From Taeniopygia guttata (taxonomy: Eukaryota > Chordata > Aves > Passeriformes > Estrildidae): a stretch of DNA of 64,000 nt. The position numbers and the translations under genes are program-made. Under the pieces are notes generated by a model. It saw only the letters and a program-made list of their open reading frames with translations. It was not told where the DNA came from and made no database searches. Of the stretch, positions 12,401 through 23,658 are shown in pieces; position 1 is the stretch's first letter, and the number at the start of each line of letters is the position of its first letter. The DNA lies in the NCBI RefSeq assembly GCF_048771995.1, contig NC_133032.1:22855501-22919500 (forward strand), given 5' to 3'.

Positions 12401-14170
12401 TTATGCATATAGAAGCACAGAGCAACACTAAGCAAGTTGAGAACAGACAACACAGTATTTTCCTGTTTTAAAATTCACTGTATTTTTTCCATGACACAAG
12501 GACAAACATGGACTATGTTTTCTGGTTAAGTTTCCAGATGTAAGATATTTATTGCAGCACTAAGCAAGGAAAGCAGGTAACTTGCTCACTACATACTCTA
12601 GTGCTAAGCTTTTTTTTAACCACATGGTTCTTTCAGGCTAACTGATATTTAACTTTTAGATACTCTGGAAACCAGATTAAATCCTAAATTTTCAGTACAG
12701 TAAAATTCAATATATTTTAATATACTGGTTTAATCCCAAGTTTTAAGGAGTTAGGGTAAACGTTTTACAATACAAATAGTATTTCAATATTGTACTCAAC
12801 TTGATGCTTTGAAAATCTTAGCCTGGAAAATGAGTTCAATACAGTAAAGTTGAAAACACATCTTACCTCAGAAGGACTGCTTAGCTCTATTGCAGTTAAA
12901 AGGTTTTCATTCAAAAATGCATCTATTCCAATAAGACTTTTATTCTGCATGTAATAGAAATATTTTAAGTGGTAAGAAGAGACAAGATATAAAAGGTGAG
13001 TCTATGCTGCATTGTTTTTTTACTTAATTGAGCACAAACTCATCTCAATACCTATAAATATAAAGGTAAACCTGGGACTAAAATAGCTATAGATATACAC
13101 ACTGATAGACAAAATAGTTAAAGAAAAGCTAAAAAAGAAAAATTAGATGTAAAGATTATGCTGTCAGATTATATAACTTTACAAATCTGAGACATGTATT
13201 TTAAACCACCACTTTAAAAAGTAATTTTAAGTTAAAAAAATTATAAAAGCTTAGTTTAGCTGTTCTAAGTATAAATAATATTATTTGCAGCATACCAAAC
13301 AGGTTAGTTTTTGACGAAGCGAGATATTATGAAGCTGCAGTTTTTCGACTTCCTTCTGAAGAAAAATCTTCTCATTCTTTAGCTTGCGAGAATTTTCTTT
13401 TTCAACACTCAAAGCCACAGCTAATGCTTTGTTATTTTGTTGTAAAGATACTTTAAACATAGATGAGTTATCTAAAGGAGACAAAATAACATTATTTTCA
13501 AGAGCTTCAATTCTAGGCCCTCTCAGTGTGAACTATCACTATATGACAACATTTTTATCTGTAGGTTCTGGTGCAACAACAGCAAAGCCTAATACTTTCC
13601 AATATAAAACGGTTTATGTAGCTGTCATTCTGATGACTTCTCTGTTTCAAGTTTATATCATGCATAGATTCTGCCCTAGTCTGGATTTTTGAACATAAGA
13701 TTATTTTAAGAAGAAAATATTAAAAAATTGATAGTTTCCCAGGTATAAAAATATTTACAAATATTTTAAAAATTATAAATTTTACAAATTAAAACATTGA
13801 AACATTCTCATAATAAAATTGAGTTTTGACAACATAAAGAAAAAAGCTTTATATTAAAAATAAATGTTCCCACTGTCTTTATGAAAACCTACCTATACTT
13901 ATCTGTTACAGAATGGTTGTAACAGGCAGAATTTCAGCTAATCATGTTAAATACAGTTCCTTTTAAAGCCATATATACATTCTAAGTACAGTATATGGCT
14001 TCCGTTTTATTTTAACAGGACTTACTTATTAATTTAGTTTTGATTTTAAAAGCTAAAGAAGCATTCCATTTTGCAGTTTGTAATGCTCCATCTCTCTTCT
14101 TCATCCATCCTTTGGCAGCATTTGAGGTGAACATAGCAGATGATGATTTAGCAGCTGCGCCTTTATCCAT
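6378..14170 (-). CDS. SGO2: Shugoshin 2, complete coding region in eight exons
   Basis: Shugoshin 2 recruits PP2A to centromeres and shields cohesin (REC8/RAD21) from phosphorylation and separase, mainly in meiosis. Exons: 14026-14170, 13296-13471, 12867-12944, 12052-12134, 11455-11762, 9061-10998, 8100-8244 and 6378-6483. All have GT/AG borders and matching phases; 2979 nt give 992 residues (human about 1265). Residues 49-133 form the N-terminal coiled coil that dimerises and binds PP2A (NNSSMFKVSLQQNNKALAVA onward). The 1938-nt exon is a low-complexity, Lys/Ser/Asn/Gln-rich middle with a DDDMELTASDASELLTV patch. The last two exons carry the basic SGO motif (RRGRPAICYKEPNLH-SKLRRGDRFTD), which in the family binds H2A phosphorylated by BUB1. 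Synteny between AOX1 and KCTD18 decides for SGO2 over SGO1. The ORF has no break. Confidence 0.92.
6484..8099. other. SGO2 intron before the last exon
   Basis: Very AT-rich intron DNA with several T/A tracts. I see no gene or transposon. The smaller introns at 8245-9060, 10999-11454, 12135-12866, 12945-13295 and 13472-14025 look equally plain. Confidence 0.5.
8100..8244 (-). CDS. SGO2: SGO2 coding exon 7, start of SGO motif
   Basis: A 145-nt exon, RKAFQELTNTSIQFHTSVPK to RRGRPAICYKEPNLH plus two bases. It matches the human PLQDLSNTSF and CTPFYFKEPSL regions. Donor GTAGGT. Confidence 0.9.
9061..10998 (-). CDS. SGO2: SGO2 coding exon 6, large central exon
   Basis: An open 1938-nt exon from DNLLGSELGCNS to LTPCH plus one base. 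Acceptor TTTGCAG, donor GTAAGT. The protein is acidic/basic mixed and Ser/Lys/Gln/Asn-rich with no folded domain apparent. SYENVTERKK and DMELTAS align with human SPSNVTERKK and DMDLTAS. A single long internal exon is the known architecture of SGO2. Confidence 0.92.
11455..11762 (-). CDS. SGO2: SGO2 coding exon 5
   Basis: A 308-nt exon starting LKEHLEHLNVMIENVIKSFK and ending KNRFLK plus one base. Acceptor TTTTCAG, donor GTATGC. Poorly conserved linker; placement rests on the open frame, splice sites and phase. Confidence 0.85.
12052..12134 (-). CDS. SGO2: SGO2 coding exon 4 (short)
   Basis: An 83-nt exon, DLQSSFPLSAGPSCPTGDKF then RGARRSA plus two bases, donor GTAGGT. It resembles human FHQSSFLLSASKKKR and is exactly what is needed to bring the phase from 0 to 2 between its neighbours. 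GC content is higher than in adjacent exons. Confidence 0.8.
12867..12944 (-). CDS. SGO2: SGO2 coding exon 3
   Basis: 26 whole codons, NKSLIGIDAFLNENLLTAIE then LSSPSE, the end of the conserved coiled-coil region (human NKKLIDIEALMNNNLITAIE). Acceptor CATGCAG, donor GTAAGA. Confidence 0.9.
13296..13471 (-). CDS. SGO2: SGO2 coding exon 2, shugoshin coiled coil
   Basis: A 176-nt exon reading NSSMFKVSLQQNNKALAVAL to LRQKLTCL, close to the human NSSIFKISLKHNNRALAQAL region. It is the core heptad-repeat segment that pairs in the dimer and contacts PP2A. Donor GTATGC, phase 0. Confidence 0.9.
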
Positions 14171-14183
14171 CCTCAGAATGAAT
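14026..14183 (-). CDS. SGO2: SGO2 exon 2 (first coding exon)
   Basis: Acceptor TGTACAG follows 14183; coding starts at ATG 14168-14170 (MDKGAAAKSSSAMFTSNAAK) and ends ...FKIKTKLI plus one base at donor GTAAGT. The 13 bases before the ATG are 5' UTR. No in-frame stop lies between acceptor and ATG, but this Met matches the family's N-terminal length. Confidence 0.85.
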
Positions 14184-14594
14184 CTGTACACCGTCAAGGG
14201 GAACATCCAAACAAATAAATTATCTTTTTGTCAATTTTCAAATTGAGTTTATGATGTCTTACGAGGATTTCTGTGTCTGAAGTTGAAAGAATTATTTCAG
14301 TCTTTACCTTTGTTCAGTTAATTAAAAGAGTAATGAATTAATCAACACAATGAGACATTAGCACAGACACAATACTTGACCAGCAAACCATGAAACCTGA
14401 AACGATCATAGATTTTTTTAGCTTGCCTATTCCCTCACATTAACTATACGAGTTTATACACAAGATGGGAAAAACCCCAGGTTCTACCACTTCACAATAC
14501 GACCAGACCAGCTTATGCTTTGTCAGGACAGACTTAAAATTGACGCATTTAAATGAACCACATTACAAACGGAGCAAAATTAAGCAGAAAGCAA

Positions 14595-14800
14595 GAGCAG
14601 CAGAGACCGGCCGGCAGAGGCGCGGAGCGGCCGCTCCCGGCGAGGCCCCGCCCGGCCCCTCAGGGCCCTCAGGGCCGTTGGGCCGCGCGCGCGCCGGGGC
14701 GGGGCCGTTGGGCCGGGCGCGCGCGGCGCGGGGCCGGGCGGGACTCCCGGCGCGGGGAGCGGCCCGCGGTGCGGCGATCACACCGGTGCGGAGTGCGCCA
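14595..14800 (-). promoter_or_regulatory. SGO2: CpG island, SGO2 promoter
   Basis: A compact very GC-rich block containing two copies of GGGCCGTTGGGCCG-type sequence, with many CpGs, 0.4-0.6 kb upstream of the first coding exon. It should hold the non-coding first exon and start site. No TATA box is seen. Open frames across it in several phases are composition artefacts. Confidence 0.7.
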
Positions 14801-14899
14801 CGTTAAAACAGCTCCGCTCTGCTCTTACATTCCGTCCTGCACCGAATGCACCCCGCTTTCAGAAGTGGGGTACGCAGAGGTCATTGACCGCTAACCCGC

Positions 14900-17800
14900 G
14901 GTTCCGGCTCGTTAGTGACATCTCTTGTGTGGTTTGAAAAGGAGTTGGGTGTTTGTAACTTCCCAGCTACGTACCTTTGAAAACCATTTTCAATACCAAC
15001 CATTAATAGCATACAATTAAATTTTAAGAAATAGACATTAAAGATATGAACGCTTAGCATCAATCTCAGTGCACTGTGAGGAAGGGAGTAGAAAACTCCA
15101 GATACTCCACTTAGCCGTCAGAGATTTTTAGTAAGAGTTTGCTGTGTCTGTCTTTCAGTTCAAAGACTTCCTATACGTTTAAGGGAGAAAACCACATAAT
15201 TCCTTCTCAGTGGCAAGTTAAATTTCTTTATGGCTGATTTTGAGCTATTAGTAATACATGGAACAACAATGTAGAGACAGGAATCAGGGCAGTTAGGAAG
15301 AAAAGCGTGATAAATTTACAGCCTAGTAGATTATATGCTGCCTGCATCCTACAGACTTGGAAGGACAGGAAGTTTCTGACAACACAATTTGAGCAAGCCC
15401 AGTTTTAATGTGATTCAGGTAATATTAGGATTGTGAATTGCATGGAAGTACTTTAGTCTTATTAAATGCTTTCCCCCAAAATCTCTTTTAAGTCCAAAAG
15501 CCCTTTAACAGTCTCTTCACATACATTCTCTTTTACTGGCTACATGTGCTGAGTTCTACCATTAGCTCAGCTGGACATTAATTGCTTAATTTGATCCCAG
15601 GAATTGGAAATTTTAGAGTAAGCTGAATTAATGTTTTTTTTTTTTTTTTAAGATTTACAGAGATGCAGAAGACTGAAATAAAAAGCATCAGTTTCTGTAA
15701 TTCAGTAATCATCACAAAAACCTTACTTTGCTGTGTGCCAACATTACAATATTCTATAAAGTAAGTCAAAGAAATCACACATGAAATATAAGTAGCATTA
15801 TGTGAAAATGTATCTTCATGAACTTACTATTTTCATAATCTGCTCTAAATAGCATCTGGAGAATCCCTCGCTTCTACCTGTTCTAGTGAATGATGTATGA
15901 CAGAGTTTCTCAGTGTGGCCCTGAAGGTGCAAAACCTTTAAAATACAGCTTTGATCCAGCACACATCATATACCTTTAGTACGTTTTCCCTTACAAGGAA
16001 ACTTGGAGGTGACTGTAGCCACTATAAAACTCTGGCCACATAAAAGAGCAAATAACCTTACATAACTTTAATACCAGAAAACCAGTCAAATAAAACTTAC
16101 CTCCTCCTCCTTTCCACAAGGCAGTGTTTTCCTCCAGATCCAGCAATGAGTTTTCATTTCCTCAAATTCCACAACGGCTGCAAGTCTAGAAGAGGCAATC
16201 ACCAATTTGCTTCCATTTAGTGTTTATGTCACTACTGTGGGCAATAAATTTAAAATAAAATGTGAAGTATTGCATTTCCACCTATGGTCATACTTTCCTT
16301 TACACTTCACTGAGGAACTCCCACACTGGAACACTCCACATGTACAAATCTCCAGTTAATTACCAGCTACTCAAAGTAGGGAAGAACTTAAAGCACTGCC
16401 AAGTTTCACAGCCTATATATCTTAAATGTATATTAAGAGCAGAATTATGAGTTTCAGTCACTTGGGGTCCTATGACTGGTCTTTAAACTGAATAGAAATG
16501 AAAGGTAGTGAGGGAAAGACACACAGACTCTTGTGAAAGCTCTAATCATGTGGGAACTGAACTTGTACCTAACTAGATACATACATATTCATGTCTGAGA
16601 AGAATTAATCCTGTAGTGCCTAATACAGTGTGATCTATGACAAAAGCACTTCTGGTGGGTAGATTATGCAGAACAGCTTCTCTCTGGATTTTTTTAGGGC
16701 CAACAAGATTTGAGCTCATGATACAGCTTTTGCTGAAATTATAGTTTTAAGAACCTATCTTTCTCTAATCACACCACTTCTTGCACAAGCTTAATGAAAA
16801 AATCCATTTCATAATGCCTCTTCCTCTCCATCAAATTTGACTGAAATTAGTGAAGTGAAACACAAATATACAGAGGATGAGCATGTAAGCCTGGCTTCAT
16901 TGGGAAACTAGTAAACACCAAAACAAAAACATCCTTGTGTTCATTTCCCAAAACATGCAGCTCAAAAGGCACTTTGCTAGTTGTGCTGCACACTTCTATG
17001 CCAAGTAAATGCTGTACTAATCCTGAATTGTAATGGTAATTCACATGGTTAAATTGAAGGTCCAAAACCTATTGCATTGTTTGTTTATATGTGTGTGTGT
17101 GCACGTGTATTGACTGAAACTGTGTATAGCATTCTGGTCTCGCAATGCAGAAATACAGGAGCATTGTTCAGACTTTTGAGGCAAAACCAAGCCAGCTTAA
17201 AGGTGAAAAGAAGCATGGAAAACTGCAGCTTCATTAAGTGAATGCTTTAGAGTGAGAAAGACCAAAAGCTGTACTTACACAATAACATCTGACAACAATG
17301 GCCACATTTAAGTTGCAATTGGTATGCATGAGCTATTCCCAGTGAGTAAGGAAAAACATATCCTTACTAAAGATACAGTTAAACAAGATACCATTATTCC
17401 ACAAAACCCATCTAGTATACTTATTTTCGCTTGTTTTACAGTAAATCCAACATCCATGAATTATCAGCCTGTATTGCATTCAGTGACATGTAACTTGTGT
17501 TAATTCATTAGATATTAAGCATCAGAAACCTGACTTCTGGGTACACTCTTGGTCAAGAACTGTCCAGGGAGCACAGGGAGCCTTGGTGCTTGGCATGCCA
17601 TTCCTTCTCTTTGCTGCAAGTGGAGCATGATTAGATGCCAAGAAAAATGAAATGTGTTTACTTTATGGCTTTGCTACATGGCCTGAACTGCCATTTGAAT
17701 GCAAATCTGCATTAAGATAAAAAGAAGTGAGTTTTAAGTAGTAAGTGATCACTCAGAGTTACACAATTTCAAAGAGAATTTATTATCCCTGTACTAGGAT

Positions 17801-18775
17801 CAGATGATGATTTATATTATTTATTTGGCTCTTTCCTCTAATGTTCTCCATTGGACTGAAGGAAAGTCTGAATTAAAAGTTTATGGTCCTAAATATTAAC
17901 TGAAAACACAGTAGTCCATGAATATTTAGGTAATCTCAAAAATAAAAATGTAGTAACAGACCAGAATAAAGCAAGGGACACAGCTGAAACTTTAGCTGGC
18001 TGCTGTGTGTTACATATTGTTTGGTCTTTTGCAAGTGAGCCTGTAGCTGAAGTTTTAAATACTTTAAATTGGTGACAAAACACCGCCAAAAGGAAATTAG
18101 GAGTAAAAAATTAGAATGATACTAGAGGAAATTCAATAGGAATTGCAAATATAACTGAATAAACTATTTAAATACAATGTAGGCACATTTCTTATATGTG
18201 CAATGTACACTTCAGTAAGTGGATTTTTACTGAACTTCAGGTAGCAATAAAAATACAGTGTTAACATTTAATTATCTCACCTTATAGTAAATATGATATA
18301 TAAAATATTATGTATTTTATATAATATATTGTATGTTATATATTCTAAACATATAATCATCTGATACCTTCCAGAAAGTCTGCACAAATCCAGAGTTTGG
18401 TGCTGTTTTTTGCACTCCTATGTGCAAGTTGTATCCAAAAGGATTATTTCTTACTGTATGATTGGGCCAAAAAAACAAACTTTGTAAGCAAATAAAGGAG
18501 AATTAAATGGGAACTAGACATAATGTTGCAATTTTTTTTTTAAGAAAATGCAGCTGCATTTAAAAAAATATTTTTCATATATGTATATATATATGCTTTG
18601 TGTAATAAGGCTGAGACAAAAGTGTAACAAGAACCTGTTTTCTTTACCTTTCTATTGTTCATTGCATACATTTTGATGACCACACAACTCTATGTCAGAC
18701 ATGGAATTTAGCAGGACACTTTCTGAATGTCTTTTTTAAATGACTGTATGAGGGTGAGGCATCTTGCCTGCATTA
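14900..18775. other. Spacer between divergent SGO2 and KCTD18 promoters
   Basis: About 3.9 kb of AT-rich DNA. Small features only: a T tract at 15633-15651, a short GT run near 17090-17102 and AT-rich palindromic stretches near 18295-18350. I see no exon of either gene and no recognisable transposon. Confidence 0.5.
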
Positions 18776-18779
18776 CTGA

Positions 18780-18862
18780 ATCACAGAATCATCAAGATTG
18801 GAAGAGACCTTCAAGATCATCTGCCATCAACCCAGCACCACCATGTCAGGAGTCAGCTCAAG
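18780..18862 (-). mobile_element. CR1 LINE 3'-end fragment, minus orientation
   Basis: AATCACAGAATCAT followed by TTGGAAGAGACCTTCAAGAT is the reverse complement of the typical avian CR1 3' terminus (a diverged ATTCTATG-type repeat end). It abuts a CR1 piece in the opposite orientation. Confidence 0.75.
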
Positions 18863-19497
18863 CTGCTCTCAGATCGAGAGCAGCCCTGCAGAGAAGGACC
18901 TGGGGGGAGCTGGTGGAGGGAATGCTGGACATGACCCAGCAATGGGCGCTCCCAGCCCAGAAAGCCAAACGCGCCCGGGCTGCATCCAAAGCCCCGTGGG
19001 CAGCAGGGCGAGGCAGGGGATTCTGCCCCTCTGCTCTGAGACCCCACCTGGAACGCTGCATCCAGCTCTGGGGACCAGCACAGGAGGGACAGGGACCTGG
19101 TGGAGTGACTCCAGAGGAGGCCACCAAGAGACTGGAGGAATGGAGCACCTCTCTTTTGAGGAGAATTGGGTTTGCTCAGTCTGGAGAAGAGAAGGCTTTG
19201 GGGTGACCCAACTGCAGCCTTCCAGCACCTTAAAGGAACTTACAGGAAAGATGAACAATAGTATTTATACAAGCATGTAGTGCCAGGACAAGAGGAAACA
19301 AGTTCAAATTGAAAGAGAACAGGTTTGTATTAGCTATTAGAGGGAAAAAAAAAAAATTTCTGTGAGGGTGGTGAGGCACTGGAACAGGTTGCCCAGGGAA
19401 GCTGTGGATGCCCCACCCGTGTTCCAGGCGGGGGGTGGTTGGAAGTAGATGATCTTCCAAGTTCCCTTCCAAGCCAAACCATTCTAACATTCTTACT
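18863..19497 (+). mobile_element. CR1 LINE 3' segment, plus orientation
   Basis: CR1 ORF2 end and 3' UTR. Recognisable parts include the segment around 19030-19215 (CTGGAACGCTGCATCCAGCT and the GTTTGCTCAGTCTGGAGAAG stretch) and the 3' signature AGGCACTGGAACAGGTTGCC at 19370 onward, ending in CCAAACCATTCTAACATTCT. It is 5'-truncated, as is usual for CR1, and an A tract interrupts it near 19345. GC-rich open frames across it are remnants, not host genes. Confidence 0.85.
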
Positions 19498-19599
19498 ATG
19501 GAGACTGTTGAAACAGCAAAAGAATCAAACATACTCGGAGTAAACCCGCACTTATAATTAAAAAAAAAACCCAAATTAAGCACGGTTTGTGCCTTACAG

Positions 19600-19965
19600 A
19601 GCAGTCGACTGCAGGCGGGTGAGCCACACTTGGAGGGCGCCTGAGGGAGCCCCGCGGCAGCGCCGGGGAGCAGCGGCAGCCGAGCTCCGCCGGCCCCCAC
19701 ACCCGGCTGGCCGCGGCAGGGATCCGGGAGGGGATGGCGCGGCCGGGGCGCACGGGCTGCCCCGCTGCTGTCCCCGCTCGGCCCGGCCCGGCCCGGCCCG
19801 GCCCGGCCCGCTGCCATTGTGCGGAGCAGCGGCGCGCAGGCACCGCGGGCGCCGGCCCGGCCGGGCCTGAGCGCCGCCCCCGCGCTCCGGGCCGAGGCCG
19901 CGCGGCGCTCCCCGCTCCTGGGCGGAGCAGCGTCCTGCCATGGGCGGGGCGAGCAGTGCCCGGGA
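19600..19965 (+). promoter_or_regulatory. CpG island at the former KCTD18 promoter
   Basis: About 360 bases of dense CpG DNA, including a pure pentanucleotide array (GCCCG)6 at 19781-19810, directly upstream of the KCTD18 relic. CpG density this high implies the region has stayed unmethylated in the germ line, so it may still start transcription (relic transcript or non-coding RNA). This is inference. Confidence 0.65.
19781..19810. repeat. (GCCCG)6 microsatellite
   Basis: Six perfect GCCCG units inside the CpG island at the KCTD18 relic; GC-only and a potential G-quadruplex or assembly trouble spot. Confidence 0.9.
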
Positions 19966-20358
19966 AGTTAAAGCTGCCCAATTACAGATCGGTTCTTAAA
20001 GAAGCCATTGGTTCAAAAAGAGCTGCATTTTTAGTGCTGTGAACTGTACTTAGGATTTCCTTTGGTCATACATCCTCACCACGTAACTCTGCTTGCCCAT
20101 TTGGCTCGAAAGAGTAAGCTTTGTGTTTCCTACCAAAGTAAAACGCCATCGATTATTACAGAATATTTGGCTATTTGCATTATTAGGTCTCCAGAACTGT
20201 TTTTAAAGTGGTATCCTGTTACAGATGTTCAAGAGCTGAGCTATTGCTTCGGTCTTGTATGTGATATGTTAAATCTGTAGCTGGCATTAGTTTTACTTCT
20301 ATTTGTGCCTGTTTTAGGTTTGAATAGCTCATAATGAATATTACCATTGGCAAATGCA

Positions 20359-20570
20359 ATGGAAGAGGACAAAGTTGAAGATGTCCGGGATATTCTATGA
20401 CTGAATGTGTGAGGCTGTTTACACAGCCAGGCATGAGGCTCTGTACTGCTTTAAGAATTCCATGATGGCTTCCATGTTTAGTGGATGCTTTCCTTTAAAA
20501 GTGGATGAAGCTCTAAATATCACATTCTGATCATGAAGCTCTCTGGCAAATACATGCTTTTATACATATT
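20359..20570 (+). pseudogene. KCTD18: KCTD18 relic, BTB-domain first coding exon
   Basis: From ATG 20359 the frame aligns with human MEGHKAEEEVLDVLRLNVGG. After the two TGA codons and the 2-base gap it continues in another frame as [20 protein letters not shown] then [10 protein letters not shown], matching human [20 protein letters not shown] then SGRFPLKTDE. Weaker similarity (VIDxxxxLxKYxL) runs to about 20565. Confidence 0.85.
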
Positions 20571-21194
20571 TACGCATTTTATAGTATATCTCTTTTCTTA
20601 TAGTATATATAGTCTGCTGAGCATCAGTTGGCTTCTAATTCCAGGCTGTAAAACAATTCTGCATGCACGACTTTATATGTACAGGTAGTTTATCTGAATT
20701 CCACAAGTATTTGTGCTTGCAAACACTCACATCTATACAGTGCCATGTCCCTTTCCAAACTGTGGCTTTCGAATGTACTTCTTCAGTAAGAATACAAGAA
20801 TAGCTAAAATTGAAGTTGGCAGAGTGTTTGGCATTTTTCTTGGGTCCTGTCTGTGCACCTCTATAATCTCCAGAGGCATCTCATTCCCACTGTTCATTAG
20901 ATAAAAAGATTTGGGTCTAATCTTTGTTTCAGACAGTTAAAAATTGCATTTTTCACCACCATGGCCTGATGTAAAAGTTTGAATAAAACTATTCATGGGT
21001 CAAATTTCACACTTGTTTGTGACTTAGAAATCCTGCCAAAGTAGGTCCAGTTAAAAGTGATGATGGATGAAGAATAGTAATTCCTTGTTGCATACATAAA
21101 ACTGTTTAAAATACTCAAAATGTTTAACATAAGGAGTTTGGATAACACAGCAGGACTTTGCTACCATCTTTCACAGTTGCAGTGAACAGCCTGA

Positions 21195-21371
21195 GATTCT
21201 TACCATTTAGTTTGTACCAAGCCTACAGTTTGGTCCTGCTCTATATCAACACTTCTGGAGCAAGCTGTGAAAGTAAAATTATTGGTGTGTATGCCACAAG
21301 AGCTGATGGGGTTGATGCAATTAATAAGGCGCCAGGAATGAAAATTCATAGTAAAAGCACATACAAAAGGT
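21195..21371 (+). pseudogene. KCTD18: KCTD18 relic exon (post-BTB)
   Basis: DSYHLVCTKPTVW, then after a one-base loss VLLYINTSGASCESKIIGVY and ATRADGVDAINK, ending TYKR at an intact GTAAGG donor. It aligns with human DSYGLVCNKPTVWVLHYLNT and SGASCESRIIGVYATKTDG. The 5' border is unclear; the sequence just upstream is degenerate and contains stops. Confidence 0.85.
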
Positions 21372-22413
21372 AAGGTGACTGTCAAACATGAAAGTACTCT
21401 GAAGTGAGAATAAAAACATATAATAACTATGCCAAAATATTATCATATGTAGCATAATGCAGCATTATTGTACTATAAATCTGTGGAAGGCATCTTTGCA
21501 GCTCCCAAAGCATCTGGATAATATAATGGCCACATTTAACAAATAAATAAGATAAAAACTAAGCCTGGAGGTTAAGAATTTGAGAGAGTACACACAAGGT
21601 GGTTAGCATAGAGTTGCTGTAAGTTCTTATTCTGCTTGATTTGTTATTTTAAAAATACAATTAAAACAACAATTAAAATGACTTTCTGATATTTACACTA
21701 AATAGAGTGAATAAATCCCGTTACAGAAAAACCTCCAGAAATACTTGCAGTTGATTGTGATTCATGCAATACTTTTGTGCAGTCTTCTGAGACAGCCGAA
21801 CACTGAGAACCAGAGATGAAAGGAAATTGTTTTAATTCTTTAAAGAACAAGTACAGCTGTACTACACTGTTAATGTATTTACATGGCAATAATTGGAAGT
21901 TATTGGTAGACCTGTACATACAATTGGAAGCAGTTGGTCTTTGTCACTCTCACAATGCAGTGTCAGACGTGTCACTGTGCATCTTTTGATTAAGATAGAG
22001 CTCTTGATACTTCATCATCTTTATAATTAGGATGCATACCTTCCTAATTTTAGGATGAGAACATTAATATTTATTCCAAGGGTATTTGGCAACATATCAG
22101 GTGTCTGTTCTCCTACTATGTATTCTAGAAAAATAGGTTTTACATAATTAATTCCGTAATTATTCTTCTATGAAAATCTATCCTTTCATGAATATCCAAA
22201 TTTAGCAATAGGCATTCACAGGAGAATTCAAACCTCTTTTTTGAATAAAAACAAAATCAGAGTAACATTTCCCTTTCTGCTTTGTAAAACATTTACTGCT
22301 AAATCCTTATAGTTAGGATTTGGTAAAAAGAATGATGTATTTCACCAATGGTACATTTTTATTGACTTAGCTAACTAATCACATAACTGTTACCTTTAAA
22401 ACAATAATCCTAG

Positions 22414-22508
22414 AGAAGCTGGAAATAACATCCAATACATCTGGAGCTATTACTCAGTAGCTGAGATGAAAAAGATGATGGATGCTTTTGATGCCTGGGA
22501 AGGGAGTG
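22414..22508 (+). pseudogene. KCTD18: KCTD18 relic exon, still open
   Basis: Acceptor TAG, then EAGNNIQYIWSYYSVAEMKK and MMDAFDAWEGS, donor GTAGAG. Nearly identical to human EAGNNVQYIWSYYSVAELKK; no lesion within the exon, suggesting that the loss is fairly recent. Confidence 0.85.
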
Positions 22509-22851
22509 GTAGAGTAATAATTTTTTATTTCAGTATTACTATTTTTTAACATACAAATAAGAAAAATATTTGCCAACTAAATATAATAAAAACCTCTGCA
22601 CAAACTTCCATAGCATTGTAAAATAGTAGTGGCTCTTTGGAGGGAAGAAAATGTTTTATGCGATGTTCCAGAGAGGGGACAGGAATTGACATGAATGAAG
22701 CAGCATGCTGGCTGTCAGCAATGCTCATGTCAGCAGGTTGAGAGCTGAAATTCTGCATAATAAAATACACGTATTCATGTATTTAGTCAGGTGTAAACAT
22801 GCATGGCTGTGTTCTCTCAGCTCATCAGTACAATGCTGCTACGAAATGCAA

Positions 22852-22954
22852 GTGTCAGCTACTGGAGAGTGCCTCAGGAGCTGACTGAATGTGAGACTCT
22901 GAAAGAACACCCTCTGAGAGGCAGTTGGCATCACATGCCTCCAGTTTATAAAAG
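22852..22954 (+). pseudogene. KCTD18: KCTD18 relic exon, acceptor probably lost
   Basis: VSYWRVPQELTECETLKEHP then LRGSWHHMPPVYKR, donor GTATGC intact. Phase comparison with the preceding exon requires the exon to begin GT-GTC after CAG; the sequence has CAAGTGTC, so the acceptor AG appears to have become AA (inference). Confidence 0.8.
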
Positions 22955-23658
22955 GTATGCTGATTTGCATAGGTGGCGTAAAATTAATTAACAAATACAG
23001 TGCCATTTTCCCCCCTCTATAATTTCAGGTTCCTTAAATACCTATGCATGTTGAGATTTCTCTGGTTTAATTTACATTTTTATAAAGCGTCATAGAGCTC
23101 TTAATTGCACAACTGAACTCGCTAGAAACAAATGACGGGTTTTTTTAGGCTGCTGAGATTTCACAGCAGGCTGGCAAGGAGTAACTTGAAAAACTAGAGA
23201 GCAGTATTTGTTAAATGGACTGCTAAACCAGAAATTTAAGTGAAAACTTTAAAAGGTTAAATCACATCTGTGAGATGTATTCTTTTAGAAGGAATTTCTA
23301 AAACTTCCTCTCTGCAGTTTTATGGCAATATTTGTGATTACACCTCCATTCTCCACATGTTACCTAAAAGCAGCCTTTTGCTGGCACAATCACCTGAGCC
23401 AGCCTACAGCCACTTCACTGCTACAGTTTTTAATGTCACCTAAGAGAGGCAGAAGAGATTGATGGTTCTATTCACAGAAAGGCAGCCCTGATTGTAGTCA
23501 TGAACTGTTGGGAACCATAATTTATGATTCTTCCAGTGTCATTTAAACCTATTTGTGAAAGGCTGTTGTAGATGGTCTGTTTTGTATTAATGTTATAAAA
23601 AAACCCAATGTACATATATAGTTCATTTTTTTTAAAATGGAAATTCTTTGTTTTATAG

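Noticed and set aside
14465-14894. Several 70-113-codon frames over the SGO2 CpG island
   Set aside because: Pro/Ala/Gly/Arg composition from GC-rich DNA, open in several phases at once; no start or splice support.
18727-19280. Frames of 96-160 codons on both strands
   Set aside because: They lie in CR1 LINE sequence.
19494-20042. Overlapping frames of 90-195 codons at the KCTD18 CpG island
   Set aside because: Same GC-composition artefact, partly from the GCCCG array.
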